DNA from: Haliotis asinina
Taxonomy: Eukaryota; Mollusca; Gastropoda; Lepetellida; Haliotidae
Direction of reading: 5' to 3'
DNA: 64,000 nt
NCBI RefSeq assembly: GCF_037392515.1
Contig: NC_090287.1
Coordinates: 7,361,501 to 7,425,500, forward strand
Shown here one piece after another: positions 50,936 through 61,080 of this stretch. The number at the start of each line of letters is the position of its first letter. The stretch's first letter is position 1. Under the pieces are notes generated by a model. That model made no database searches. It worked only from the letters and a program-made list of their open reading frames with translations, and was not told where the DNA came from. Made by a program: the position numbers and the translations under genes.

Positions 50936-52002
50936 GGTGTGAGTTCCGGTGTGGATAATGCCGGATGTAAATGCTAGCCTACTGAACTGTCATGCCGTGG
51001 CTGTAAGATGGAAAGGCCACTCAGACACAGTACTCTCTCAGAAGCAACACGCCCACGCCCTATCTCGTCAATGCAAAAGGCCAGGCTTGGTAGCAACAAA
51101 TACACATTTTAACGTCTTTTTCTTTACGGTTAGAGGCGGTAGGGGATCGAACCAATGACATTCCGTTCACTGGGCAGCCGCTCTCTCCACTCGACCAAAG
51201 ATGAGATCTGAGAAACTTAGAGGTTCAGTGTTGTCAGTCATAGCCCAACAATATGGCATCATCTCGTAAAGGTTCAAGTTTTGAACCGGATAATCCGTGA
51301 CTAAAAACAAGACCATGTACCCTTGCCTACCAGAAGGTAATGACCTCTCACAGCCTATAAAGCCCGTAGGACTGACTATGTTAATGTGTTACAGTTTCAC
51401 ATTGGGAATCCAGAGGGCTTGATCAGGTTTGGAACACACACGCTTCGGAAAGTGACCTTCGGATCCCTATGACACAAAAATAACAAATAAACATTCTTGT
51501 TACCGACATATTTGGGTATATTGCCTGGCTTTGTTCAACGTGGATGGTGAAAGAACATTGTGTTCTTCAAATTGAAGTCCGGCGAGCATTTCTTGACGGA
51601 CATTCCAAAACCAAATCAAGTACACTGAATTATGACTTGAGAAAGGTCCATTATCTCTGGAGTATGGAAAGTGAACAGTAACAAGGCATGTTTGTATACG
51701 TGTGTATAATCAGTTCTCTCACGAAACTGGAATGTGAATGAATTTGTAGAAGAAGTCGTGATGAGACCAACCCTGGCCCACGAAGCCGGCGTGGCAGGTC
51801 CCTGCTGTTACAAGTGGTCGCCATGTTTGCTCTGCTTGAGCCGGATTTGAGGGTTGTTCTCATGAGTCTTGCATTTCTTTTCGCCGGTTAATGGTTTACC
51901 AATACATAGTTATGTAATTTTATCCAAAGATGAGAAAATGATGAAGCAGAAAATGTGCAGAGTGACGTCCAAGTGTCTTGGGGTTCCGAAGACAGTGAGA
52001 AA
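50936..52002. other. No gene seen; decayed SINE
   Basis: A heavily decayed minus-strand family B copy may span about 51240-51460. Ends at the left border of the Ngaro-type element. Confidence 0.4.
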
Positions 52003-52224
52003 AATAATAGCATTTAGCGTTAACCGCTAAATTGTGTTATTGATGGCGTGGCTATACCACGTGCCTTTGTTTATAAATATTACCTTGGCTCGCGCAGCTG
52101 CAAACATTACGTCAAATCATGACGTCATCAGTTGTTACGTCATCACAACACGCGACAGATAACGGTGCTTCACTTCTCGCGTCTCCGCCGAACACTACTT
52201 ACCGTCGCTCACTACCATATTAAC
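52003..52224 (+). repeat. Ngaro split repeat A1 with promoter-like motifs
   Basis: Its outer end has ATTTAGCG and CGCTAAAT as inverted 8-mers around a 5-base centre (52011-52031), a possible recombinase site. About 100 bp in are three CRE-like motifs: TTACGTCA (about 52108), TGACGTCA (about 52120) and TTACGTCA (about 52135), which ATF/CREB factors bind. A2 at 57066-57287 repeats all of this. Confidence 0.75.
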
Positions 52225-52256
52225 ATCGATAAGCAGGTTAACGTCGCCAATCTGTA

Positions 52257-53504
52257 ATGGGACCAAAAAGAAGAGCAGCATTACAGCACAGGCTAGTCCC
52301 GGCACCTGCAGCTGGAAAGAAACGCAGATCAACAAGGGGTAGCAGTACCATCAGCACATCAAGTCCGCCGGTGGATATTCAAGGGACGACCTTGGGGACG
52401 ACCTTCGATCCTCCTAGGAACGCTCCAATGCAAGGTAGGTTTAGCTTAGCTTCAGAATTGCATCAGGGAATGAACAATCCCATTCAGATAGACCCAAACT
52501 TATTATTAGCTACACCGTCCCTAACACCCGCGCCGGTTACCCAATCCACGGCAGCGCAGCCGGCGGCAGACGCGCACCCCAGTAGTCAGCAGGCGGTAGA
52601 TGCACGCACAGGGTTTAATCCGGATTTAGATGCATGCACAGTTCCTTCTGCATCAAGCATTCAGGCCACGATACAATGGCTTTCTAATCTAGCTTCGGGT
52701 GGGGGATCTTCACAGCGAAGCCTCCCCACGTACAGGCAGGTACCCGATGCCACTGCGGTTAATGCGGGTTTGCCTCAGCTTTCCTACAAAACGGACCACA
52801 TCGGTGCTCATGTGAAAGATTCGGTCAGGCAAAAAATATGGAACGGCGAGTTCGTAGACTTCCAAACACTCCTCCCTTCTCAAAACGTTGCGCAGGATGG
52901 CGATGTACCGTTACAAATGGTTTTTAACCAGGCAGGTCAGGTCATGTTTAAACCGGCAAGTAAACAATCTTCTAAACCCCTCAGTATTGCCTCCTGGACT
53001 ACGGCCTTCCATATTTTTATGAGTATTTACCTGCAAAAACACCCAGGTGCAGTTCAAGAACTGTTAGGATACGTTGACGCAGTTCGGGGCGCCGCACACA
53101 AGTACGGTAATGACTCGTGGTACACCTATGATTATTATTTCCGCCATAAAATGGCTAGAGATCCCACGCGTTCCTGGGGAGCCATCGACGGCGATCTGTG
53201 GCTCCGTTACATGGTTCACGGTAGGCAGTCCTACAATCTCACAGACACTAAGTCCAGCACTGCTGGTTCCGTCACTGCTGTCACTGATAAGCAAGTCTGC
53301 TGGGATTTCAATTTTTCCCAATGTTCAAGATTATCTTGCAAGTACCCCCACAAATGTTCCAAATGCAAAAGTTCAAACCATAGTGCCCGTCAGTGCAATT
53401 CTTTTCGTAGCAAACCAACAAACAATGCACAAGTGCAACTCCGAAACAGGGCCAGCTTACCCCCATCTCCCGATGTCGTTAGCTCCGGTACCCATAAAAT
53501 ATAA
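52257..53504 (+). CDS. Ngaro Gag-like protein
   Basis: Open frame of 415 codons from the first ATG after A1. The N-terminus is basic (RRAALQHRLVP, KKRRSTRG), the middle Ala/Pro/Ser-rich, and the C-terminal third has a Cys/His cluster (CWDF-x-QCSRLSCKYPHKC, CSKC-SNHSARQC) like the zinc knuckles of Gag proteins. The Gag role is taken from its place in the element. It overlaps the start of the next open frame, as is usual in the family. Confidence 0.8.
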   Translation: MGPKRRAALQHRLVPAPAAGKKRRSTRGSSTISTSSPPVDIQGTTLGTTFDPPRNAPMQGRFSLASELHQGMNNPIQIDPNLLLATPSLTPAPVTQSTAAQPAADAHPSSQQAVDARTGFNPDLDACTVPSASSIQATIQWLSNLASGGGSSQRSLPTYRQVPDATAVNAGLPQLSYKTDHIGAHVKDSVRQKIWNGEFVDFQTLLPSQNVAQDGDVPLQMVFNQAGQVMFKPASKQSSKPLSIASWTTAFHIFMSIYLQKHPGAVQELLGYVDAVRGAAHKYGNDSWYTYDYYFRHKMARDPTRSWGAIDGDLWLRYMVHGRQSYNLTDTKSSTAGSVTAVTDKQVCWDFNFSQCSRLSCKYPHKCSKCKSSNHSARQCNSFRSKPTNNAQVQLRNRASLPPSPDVVSSGTHKI

Positions 53505-55104
53505 CACACTGATTCCATGGATCGATGCGTACTATGCAGTGTGCTCAAAAGATGCCGATCTATTACGGGTAGGTTTTACCTCAGGTTTTAATTTACAGTT
53601 CACTGGTTCGTTCACTCCTAACAACGCTCCCAACCTTAGATCAGCAAGGCAGTTTCCTCAAATTGTCAACACCAAGCTACAAAAAGAAATCTCTCTTGGT
53701 CGTATCGCCGGGCCTTTCCCCTCATGCCCGATTCAAAACCTCAAGGTTTCTCCCGTTGGTTTAGTCAAAAAGAAATCAGACACATCAAGTGTCACCACAA
53801 TCGCGGATAACTACCGTCTTATACACCACCTCTCCCATCCCCGGGGATCGTCCGTAAACGATGGAATTTCCGCGGAATTTTGCTCCGTTCAGTACTCACG
53901 ATTCGATGAGGCGGTTAGTTTAGTGCAGCAATTAGGCAAGGGAGCTCAGTTAGCAAAATTTGATGTTAAGTCAGCCTTCCGTTTACTACCAGTCCGTCCG
54001 GAAGATTTCCACCTGTTAGGTATGTATTTTGAAGGAAATTACTATTTTGACAAATGTCTCCCTTTCGGTTGTTCGATATCATGCGCTCTTTTTGAAACAT
54101 TTAGCCGTTTCTTGCAGTGGTGCATAACCAAACACACACACAGTGCATCCATCATGCATTACCTAGACGATTTCCTGGTGGGAGGTCGCGCCCAATCAGG
54201 CAAATGTAAATACCTGTTAGATTCAAGCATTCAGCTTTTTCGACATTTCGGTATTCCCATAGCCCAGGAAAAAACAGTTCAACCAACCACGACCATCAAA
54301 TTCCTAGGCATAACCATAGACACTATCTCTATGGAGATTAGGATACCACCTGAAAAAATCAATCACTTGTGTCAAGAAATTGTCGCCTTACTGCAGTCAC
54401 AAAAGCGCAAACTAAAAGTTCACCAGTTACAATCTTTGTTAGGCAAGCTGTATTTTGTGTGTCGCGCAGTTAGGTGCGGGAGGGCTTTTTGTAGACGCTT
54501 GACTGATGCCCTTTGCGGAAACGTCTACCCCTATCATAGGATAAGACTCACTAACGGTATGAAACAGGACCTGCAAGTATGGTTACAGTTCCTGCAGCAT
54601 TACAATGGCGTATCCGTTTTTCATGATTCTATTTGGCTGTCTGGTCAGCATTTACGTCTTTTCACGGATGCATCTAGCACACACGGCTTCGGGGCGTATT
54701 TCCAGGGCAGCTGGACATGTGCGTCCTGGCCCCAAGCGTGGATACAAAAAGGCTACACCAAGGATATGACACTCCTTGAATTATTTCCTATTGTGGTAGC
54801 GTTAAAACTGTGGGGAAATTGTTTGAGCAACAAAAAGGTTATGTTCACATGTGACAACCAAGCAGTCGTACATATTATCAACAAGCAGTCATCCAAGAAC
54901 AAGAGGGTCATGGCACTAGTAAGGTGCTTAGTATTACTCTCCTTGCAGCACAACATAATATTTCACGCCAAGTACATTAGCACGCATGAAAATGCTATAG
55001 CTGACGCTCTTTCGCGCTTTCAGTGGCACCGATTTCACCAAATGGCTCCAGACGCGGACCCGACACAGACCAGCTTACCAAGAGGCATTTGGGAGATTGT
55101 ATGA
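53074..55104 (+). CDS. Ngaro reverse transcriptase and RNase H
   Basis: Open frame of 676 codons; family likeness is clear from about 53600 on, while the part before that overlaps the Gag-like frame and is probably not translated this way. Reverse transcriptase marks: VSPVGLVKKK, KFDVKSAFRLLPV, LPFGCSISCALFE and the catalytic MHYLDDFLVG (54154-54183). An RNase H domain follows, with LRLFTDASSTHGFGA, LLELFPIVVAL, TCDNQAVVHI and NAIADALSR. The order matches DIRS/Ngaro elements. It copies the element's RNA into DNA. Confidence 0.92.
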   Translation: MTQFGAPHTSTVMTRGTPMIIISAIKWLEIPRVPGEPSTAICGSVTWFTVGSPTISQTLSPALLVPSLLSLISKSAGISIFPNVQDYLASTPTNVPNAKVQTIVPVSAILFVANQQTMHKCNSETGPAYPHLPMSLAPVPIKYNTLIPWIDAYYAVCSKDADLLRVGFTSGFNLQFTGSFTPNNAPNLRSARQFPQIVNTKLQKEISLGRIAGPFPSCPIQNLKVSPVGLVKKKSDTSSVTTIADNYRLIHHLSHPRGSSVNDGISAEFCSVQYSRFDEAVSLVQQLGKGAQLAKFDVKSAFRLLPVRPEDFHLLGMYFEGNYYFDKCLPFGCSISCALFETFSRFLQWCITKHTHSASIMHYLDDFLVGGRAQSGKCKYLLDSSIQLFRHFGIPIAQEKTVQPTTTIKFLGITIDTISMEIRIPPEKINHLCQEIVALLQSQKRKLKVHQLQSLLGKLYFVCRAVRCGRAFCRRLTDALCGNVYPYHRIRLTNGMKQDLQVWLQFLQHYNGVSVFHDSIWLSGQHLRLFTDASSTHGFGAYFQGSWTCASWPQAWIQKGYTKDMTLLELFPIVVALKLWGNCLSNKKVMFTCDNQAVVHIINKQSSKNKRVMALVRCLVLLSLQHNIIFHAKYISTHENAIADALSRFQWHRFHQMAPDADPTQTSLPRGIWEIV

Positions 55105-55988
55105 CAGAATCTCATATACTTATCGTGTCTTCTTTATCACGCAACACTAGACGCACTTATTACACGGCGCTGCAATGTCTCGAAACGTTTAGGCGCGCGT
55201 TTAGTCTACCATTAGGAGGACCCATTTGCCTAGACCAACTTCTGCAATTCATAGGCTACATGTCAATTCAAGGTAAATCCCCTCGTACTGTAAGAGCTTA
55301 CATTTCAGCCTTATCCACCTGGAATAGACTAAATAACCTTATCAATCACTGTGAACATTTTTTGGTTAGAAAAGCCATCATTGGGATGCACAAGATTAAA
55401 GTTAGGAGGGACATACGAAAGCCCATCACATTTCCAGTTCTTCAGCGCATCGTAGGTGTTTTGCCTGCTATCTGCAGATCTTCTTACGAGGCTCAGGTTT
55501 TTAAGTCAGCATTTACCTTAGCCTTTTTTGGTTTCCTCAGGGTCAGCGAGTTGGTTTGCAGTTCACAAGCCGACGATTCAAAAACTTCACTACAAATTAA
55601 TGATGTTTCATTTTCAGGCGAGGGATTAACCTTGCGCATAAGATTTTCTAAAACCGACCAGTTCGGTAGAGGAACTCTGCTTTCAATTTCTCCTACTGCC
55701 TCAGAGCTATGCCCCGTTAGAGCTCTCTCTCTGTATCTCGCGTCCAGACCACGCACTAGCTCACAGCTGTTTGTCCATTTTGACGGCTCACCATTAACGC
55801 GCTATCAATTTCAGGCGATTCTCAATAAGTCGCTATCACATGTCGGTTATGACGCGACCCAGTATACATCACATTCTTTCAGAATAGGCGCTGCTACAAC
55901 TGCGGCGATTAATGGTTTGGATGAAAGTATAATTCAGCAGTATGGTAGATGGACATCTTGTGCATACCAGGGTTATATTAGGATCTAA
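55023..55988 (+). CDS. Ngaro tyrosine recombinase
   Basis: Open frame of 321 codons whose beginning overlaps the RT/RNase H frame. SAM-like N-terminal part (SSLSRNTRRTYYTALQCLET, SPRTVRAYISAL), then a catalytic domain with FLRVSEL, HSFRIGAATTAAINGL and GRWTSCAYQGYIR, which carry the Arg, His-x-x-Arg and Tyr of the recombinase active site. It would insert a circular DNA copy, in place of the integrase of other retroelements. Confidence 0.92.
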   Translation: MAPISPNGSRRGPDTDQLTKRHLGDCMTESHILIVSSLSRNTRRTYYTALQCLETFRRAFSLPLGGPICLDQLLQFIGYMSIQGKSPRTVRAYISALSTWNRLNNLINHCEHFLVRKAIIGMHKIKVRRDIRKPITFPVLQRIVGVLPAICRSSYEAQVFKSAFTLAFFGFLRVSELVCSSQADDSKTSLQINDVSFSGEGLTLRIRFSKTDQFGRGTLLSISPTASELCPVRALSLYLASRPRTSSQLFVHFDGSPLTRYQFQAILNKSLSHVGYDATQYTSHSFRIGAATTAAINGLDESIIQQYGRWTSCAYQGYIRI

Positions 55989-56105
55989 TAAAGTAATCAC
56001 GCATAATTAACTGATTCTACTTAATATTTACTAGCTTTGCTCTTACCAATTACATTGTAGCAATTTTTTCTGCTGTCCGATCTCTATGTTACAGATCTGG
56101 CCTGG

Positions 56106-56639
56106 GTGATTGGTGACAGCTACATGGCCAGGGCAAAGGGGAGCTTGGAACAACGCTTGCAACGTCTCGGCCGTACACGGTGGCAGGTCCGAGGCGGGAG
56201 GCGATGGAGCCACTTCCGAGCTTCGCTTAACAGTCTTTTGGCTTCCGCGTCTAACACCAGTCCCAAATGGCTCGTGATCCACTTAGGCTCGAATGACTTG
56301 TCCCAAACGTCCGCCAGGTCCATATATGAAGACATTATGTGTGATTTGCTGTATGCCAAGCTACGTATGCCTGATACGACGCTGGTGTGGTCTTTCATGT
56401 TGCCACGGGTTGCGTGGCCGGCTGCTATGGACATCAAAAAGCTTGAACTTTCTCGTAAAAAGCTAAATCGAAGACTCTCAAACAGAATCTATGAGCTTCA
56501 TGGGATCAGCGTCCGCCACGACCAGTTTGATCCGGTCAAATGTGGCCCGGAACATTACTTGGCGGACGGGGTGCACCTGTCAACCACTGCAATGGACATT
56601 TTTGTGCACAATATTGTTAGTGCTTTAACTGCTAATTAA
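56106..56639 (+). CDS. Ngaro SGNH hydrolase
   Basis: Open frame of 177 codons of the SGNH/GDSL hydrolase type: block I IGDSYMAR, block III HLGSNDLS and the Asp/His pair in ADGVHLS near the end. Such an esterase-like frame downstream of the recombinase is known in Ngaro elements of several animals; its use to the element is unclear. Block I lies ahead of the first ATG at 56124, so splicing or read-through of the kind the family uses probably supplies the start. Confidence 0.85.
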   Translation: MIGDSYMARAKGSLEQRLQRLGRTRWQVRGGRRWSHFRASLNSLLASASNTSPKWLVIHLGSNDLSQTSARSIYEDIMCDLLYAKLRMPDTTLVWSFMLPRVAWPAAMDIKKLELSRKKLNRRLSNRIYELHGISVRHDQFDPVKCGPEHYLADGVHLSTTAMDIFVHNIVSALTAN

Positions 56640-56785
56640 CTCGGATAAATAGAAATAACGGCAGTAAGTGAGCACGCGCTTCCATTATTTCCCAGCACAG
56701 TGTAAGTCGTTCATGCTGTTCGCGTATCCACTATTTTCTAATATCTATATGTTGCTGTGTGGATGGCCGGCGATTTATATCGCGG
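56640..56785 (+). other. Ngaro 3' non-coding leader to B1
   Basis: Between the hydrolase stop and B1; unique to the element here. Confidence 0.5.
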
Positions 56786-57070
56786 TGGCCTGCTTGGGGT
56801 GAGAAGCTATCAATCGCTATGCTGCTGGTTGTCCGCTTTCACAGCAGAAACCAAAAAATCGTAATTCCAGCCTGCTTCACAGTAGGTGGAACTCATCGCT
56901 CGCTACGCTCACCTCGTCTGCTTGTCACAGCGGAAAGGTGATTATGCATTAATACCATGCTCTCGCTCGCTGCTGCTGCTCCTTCTCACCCCCGTAGCCA
57001 TCCACACATATTGGCCATTACTCCCAAGATAATATCTTCCTTTTCATTTAAAACGCAAGTCCAGCAATAA
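56786..57070 (+). repeat. Ngaro split repeat B1
   Basis: 285 bp, TGGCCTGCTTGGGGTGAGAA to CAGCAATAA, matching B2. Confidence 0.9.
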
Positions 57071-57287
57071 TAGCATTTAGCGTTAACCGCTAAATTGTGT
57101 TATTGATGGCGTGGCTATACCACGTGCCTTTGTTTATAAATATTACCTTGGCTCGCGCAGCTGCAAACATTACGTCAAATCATGACGTCATCAGTTGTTA
57201 CGTCATCACAACACGCGACAGATAACGGTGCTTCACTTCTCGCGTCTCCGCCGAACACTACTTACCGTCGCTCACTACCATATTAAC
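57066..57287 (+). repeat. Ngaro split repeat A2
   Basis: 222 bp, matching A1; shares AATAA with the end of B1. Confidence 0.9.
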
Positions 57288-57414
57288 CCTCCCTCCCTTC
57301 CCGTGCTCACTTATTTCCGTTATTTGATTGGGTGTACATTAAATCTAGAAGTATTAACATTGATATTCATTGTACCTTTATTCACTTTGCTGAATTAAAA
57401 CGTCATAGTGTGTA

Positions 57415-57699
57415 TGGCCTGCTTGGGGTGAGAAGCTATCAATCGCTATGCTGCTGGTTGTCCGCTTTCACAGCAGAAACCAAAAAATCGTAATTCCAGC
57501 CTGCTTCACAGTAGGTGGAACTCATCGCTCGCTACGCTCACCTCGTCTGCTTGTCACAGCGGAAAGGTGATTATGCATTAATACCATGCTCTCGCTCGCT
57601 GCTGCTGCTCCTTCTCACCCCCGTAGCCATCCACACATATTGGCCATTACTCCCAAGATAATATCTTCCTTTTCATTTAAAACGCAAGTCCAGCAATAA
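57415..57699 (+). repeat. Ngaro split repeat B2
   Basis: 285 bp, matching B1; right border of the element. Confidence 0.9.
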
Positions 57700-58534
57700 C
57701 GTTGGTTTAAATGTTAAAACTCGTGGGACCTTGAGTCGGCCCCTATCATTCGGTAACAACAATCAGAACACTGCGTCGTTTGCAACGTAATGAGACAACT
57801 ATTTCTGTTACGGCAGCGCTTCAAAACTCAAATATCACGAGAATTTAGTTGGTTAATCCTGGCTTTAATGGAAACAGTTTATGTTAAATTCCGATAGCGT
57901 TTCTGTAGGAATTTCGCCAGCTTTGTTTATATATTGGGTCGTTAGTGAAACTGTTGGCGCATGTGCCACACAAAATGGTCATTATCAGCTCTTCACGTAA
58001 TGTTTTCTCACATGTTCCGAATACTTTGTGCTTGACTAATTTTGTTCAAACAGTCGTGTAAAGGAAAATTAGCATTGCTTACATAGTCAAGATAATTGCC
58101 TATGGAGTCAAAGCTTCCATAAACTTTTTGTGTTTTTTTCGTCCGCGACTACTGATCATTTAGGGATGATAGGTTAGCACGGTAGTGAATGCACTGGCTA
58201 GCCAAGGTAATGACCATAACTCTGTTTTCATTGTCTTTAGTTTTGATATTTGCGGTATTATTAAATGACCCAGTCTGATGAATAAGAGCAGCCATATGTC
58301 ACCAGAACTGCAACATGAAACTGACGGATTGATAAAAACGCAATATAACCACTCACATACGACAATACCAAGAGATCACTCACATGGCAATATATGACCT
58401 TCATAGTTGTTGAAGAAGTGAACGGTCGTCACTTGGAGTCGACGAAAACAATAACCCCAGCTCACTCTGAAGTAGAGCACTTTGGCATTTATAGAAACGG
58501 CACACAGGCGGCAACAGCAAAAGGGAAAGAGGGG
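57700..58534. other. No gene seen
   Basis: Unrecognised sequence right of the Ngaro-type element. Confidence 0.4.
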
Positions 58535-58545
58535 TAGGTCCAGAG

Positions 58546-58812
58546 CGAGCGAGCGAGTTTAGTTTTACGTCGCACTTCGCAATATTCCAGCTATATGGCG
58601 ACGGTCTGTAAATAATCGAGTCTGGACCAGACAATCCAGTGATCAACAACATGAGCATCGATCTGCGCAATTGGGAACCGATGACATGTGTCAACCAAGT
58701 CAGCTAGTCTGACCACCCGATCCCGTTAGTCGCCTCTTACGACAAGCATAGTCACCTTTTATGGCAAGCATGGGTTGCTGAAGGCCTATTCTACCCCGGG
58801 ACCTTCACGGGT
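58546..58812 (-). mobile_element. Family B SINE, whole, with target duplication
   Basis: 267 bp, almost the same as the copy at 18783, including the variant ATATGGCGACGG and CAGCTAGTCTGACC, so both derive from one subfamily. TAGGTCCAGAG is duplicated at 58535-58545 and 58813-58823. Confidence 0.94.
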
Positions 58813-58969
58813 TAGGTCCAGAGAGCAATATTAAACTTTCAGAATGATAAAAAGAGCAAACAGACATCTCTGGATTGATGAAAAGAGCAGCCAGTAAAGA
58901 CAGCAGTATGAAACTTACGGAATTAGAAAAGTCTTGCAATACCAGACTTCGTGAATGTGATGAGGTCCG

Positions 58970-59060
58970 GGGTGGAATAGGCCTTCAGCAACCCATGCTT
59001 GCCATAAAAGGCGACTATACCTGTTGTAAGAGGCAACTAGCGGGATCGGGTGGTCAGGCT
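58970..59060 (+). mobile_element. Head fragment of family B SINE
   Basis: GGTCCGGGGTGGAATAGGCC to GGGATCGGGTGGTCAGGCTT; the 3' half is missing. Confidence 0.8.
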
Positions 59061-59219
59061 TTTTTATTTATTTGTTTTTATTGTTCCCAATAAAATGAGT
59101 ACAGAGATATGAAAGACCATAAAGAGGAACATCTGTACACAGCAACTAGTCGGCTCAATAGAGACAGGGTACATTCAGTACATCAAATATCAATATCAGT
59201 AAGATGTTTAGGTTACACA

Positions 59220-59880
59220 GTCAGTCAGGGTGAAATACAGGGATGAGAGGAAAACATTTGGCTAATACCCGTTCACTTTTTTTAGTGCTTCCGAAAGTGA
59301 TGGACGTCAGCGTGCCTATAGACGCGTGGGAGAACGTAATGCACAGGCCTGTGTCTTGGAGAGGAATCGCTTTGGTAGTCGTTCCCTGATGATTTGCGGT
59401 GGAATAACAGTACGCCAAACAACTCCTTTGGTGATTGTTTAGGGCAATTTAACTGGTGTGGACTACAGGAATCAGAGTCTTTGACCTGTTAAAATTCCTT
59501 TTCTGCCACGTCATGGCCCTGGGTTAACATTCTAACAGGACAATGCACGAAAAGGGTTGCAATAGATTTCTTGCAACACCACAACGTTGACTTACTGCCT
59601 TGGACTGCAAATTCACCGGATCTCTACCCGATGAGGCATGTTTGGGACGAGATGGATCGACCTCTACGTCGTCTTCCTCATCCGCCAGATAACGTCCTTG
59701 ACCTTGCAAAAGAACTTGAGAGAATCTGGCATGACATCCCACAAGCCTTCCTTGCACGTTTGATAGGCTCTATGCGTTGTTGGTGCACTGCTGTTCTCAA
59801 TGCATACCCGTTATTGGGCGTGTGACATGGTCGTTTGACCCCTGTCCTGCTTGTGGACTCGTGACATCATAGTCATTTAC
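59220..59880 (+). pseudogene. Tc1/mariner-type transposase relic
   Basis: Two pieces of a Tc1-like transposase in different frames. From 59296: SDGRQRAYRRVGERN then LERNRFGSRSLMICGGIT, the part around the second catalytic Asp. From 59571 to 59825: QHHNVDLLPWTANSPDLYPM then RHVWDEMDRPLRRLP, where the D34E-type Glu (WDEMDR; usually HVWDELDR) is kept, ending CTAVLNA. The frame is shifted and stopped between them and the DNA-binding N-terminus is not seen, so it is dead. A plain cut-and-paste DNA transposon; terminal repeats were not found. Confidence 0.88.
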
Positions 59881-60404
59881 TTTTCAACTGAAATTCTTCC
59901 GACTTGTTATGGTCTCATGATCCGTCTATTAAAGTTTATATGTACCTTTGACATTGTTATCGTACTTATCAACTGGGATAATATTTTGACAATGCACACT
60001 TTCTTTATATGGCTAGTATATATTCTGAACATTTCCTACAAATTGTAATATATCCTTGAAAGGAATATTGCATGGGTTACATGGCTTTTTAAAAAGAATA
60101 GTGTGAGCGTAGTGAATTTCATGGCGTTAATAAAGGTCTTGATATCATTCGTGCGTAAAACGAAAAGTTTGTAATATTTTTTTTTTTAACTGATCAGTCT
60201 GATTTTTTCATATTTGTCATTCAAGATGAATTTGAAAATATTCTTTCAAGGCAGGAGATTAAATCTTCTGTAGGGTTAGGTAATGTGTTAAAACTATGAA
60301 ATAATTTGGAGAGAGCCAATCTCTTAATACCAGTATTGTCTTTTTCTCCAAGTTACCAGTAATCTATTAATTTCTTCCAATCTTTTCCTTGTGCTACCAT
60401 CAGT
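59881..60404. other. No gene seen
   Basis: AT-rich sequence, nothing recognised. Confidence 0.4.
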
Positions 60405-60630
60405 GAAGATCCGGGTCAATATTGGTCTTCGGCAACCAATGCTTGTCAAAAGAGCGACTAGCGGGATCGGGAGGCTTGCTGACTTGGTTGACACACATCG
60501 TCCGGTCCTAGTTGCGCAGATCGATGCTCATGCTGTTGATCACAGGATTGTCTGGTACAGACTCGATTATTTACAGACCGCCGCCCTATAGCTGGAATAG
60601 TGTTGAGTGCGGCGTAAAACTCACTCACTT
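60405..60630 (+). mobile_element. Family B SINE, moderately diverged
   Basis: GATCCGGGTCAATATTGGTC through GACTAGCGGGATCGGGAGG and GTTGATCACAGGATTGTCTG to GTGCGGCGTAAAACTCACTC, with short gaps. Confidence 0.85.
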
Positions 60631-60994
60631 ACAATGATGAAAAGAGGAATTGATTGTCAACAGTTGTTTTCATTTTTGTATGTAATGATGATTTTCAAAA
60701 GTATATAATCTACAGGACTGGTAGCACAATTGACGTCACGACATTGATTCATTGAAATCTAACAAGTCAGATCGTCGTGAGGTCATGGCCATACAATACC
60801 AGACTTTGTGAATGATAAAAAGACTTTCGGATTTATGAAGTGAATAGCCAGATCTCACTTAGGTAGCAATGGGAAACTTCCAGACTGATAAAACGAGCAT
60901 TCGGGGGGTTACTAAAGCGACAATATGAAAAGGTGTCCTATCATTGCTAATATTCTGGTGTTATTAGTTAGTGAAAACAATGTTGCAATTGTAG

Positions 60995-61080
60995 TCTGGA
61001 AGCTTCTAGAGTATCTGAAAAATTCTAGTCTAACCCAGAGAGTGGTAGAAAGTTCTAGAAGTTCTTTGTGTATACAAAGG
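60995..61080 (+). promoter_or_regulatory. Heat-shock-element cluster with TATA-like box
   Basis: GAAAGTTCTAGAA at 61048-61060 is a perfect three-unit heat shock element (GAAnnTTCnnGAA). Another cluster, TCTGGAAGCTTCTAGAG, is at about 60995-61010. TATACAAA follows at 61071-61078, spacing usual for an HSF-driven promoter. No heat-shock protein frame is seen downstream before the satellite; a donor-like AAGGTAAAT at about 61281 could end a 5' leader exon. Confidence 0.4.

Larger units (their letters stand above)
52003..57699 (+). mobile_element. Ngaro-type tyrosine-recombinase retrotransposon, looks whole
   Basis: A 5.7-kb element of the DIRS/Ngaro order. It has split direct repeats: A1 52003-52224, then the coding part, then B1 56786-57070, A2 57066-57287 and B2 57415-57699. 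A1 and A2 are both 222 bp, B1 and B2 both 285 bp, and each pair looks identical by eye. AATAA is shared by the A1 start, the B1/A2 junction and the B2 end, as expected when a circle is inserted by the recombinase. Coding parts in order: Gag-like, RT/RNase H, tyrosine recombinase, SGNH hydrolase. I see no obvious break. Identical repeats mean it inserted very recently. The SGNH frame fits Ngaro rather than DIRS1. Confidence 0.92.
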
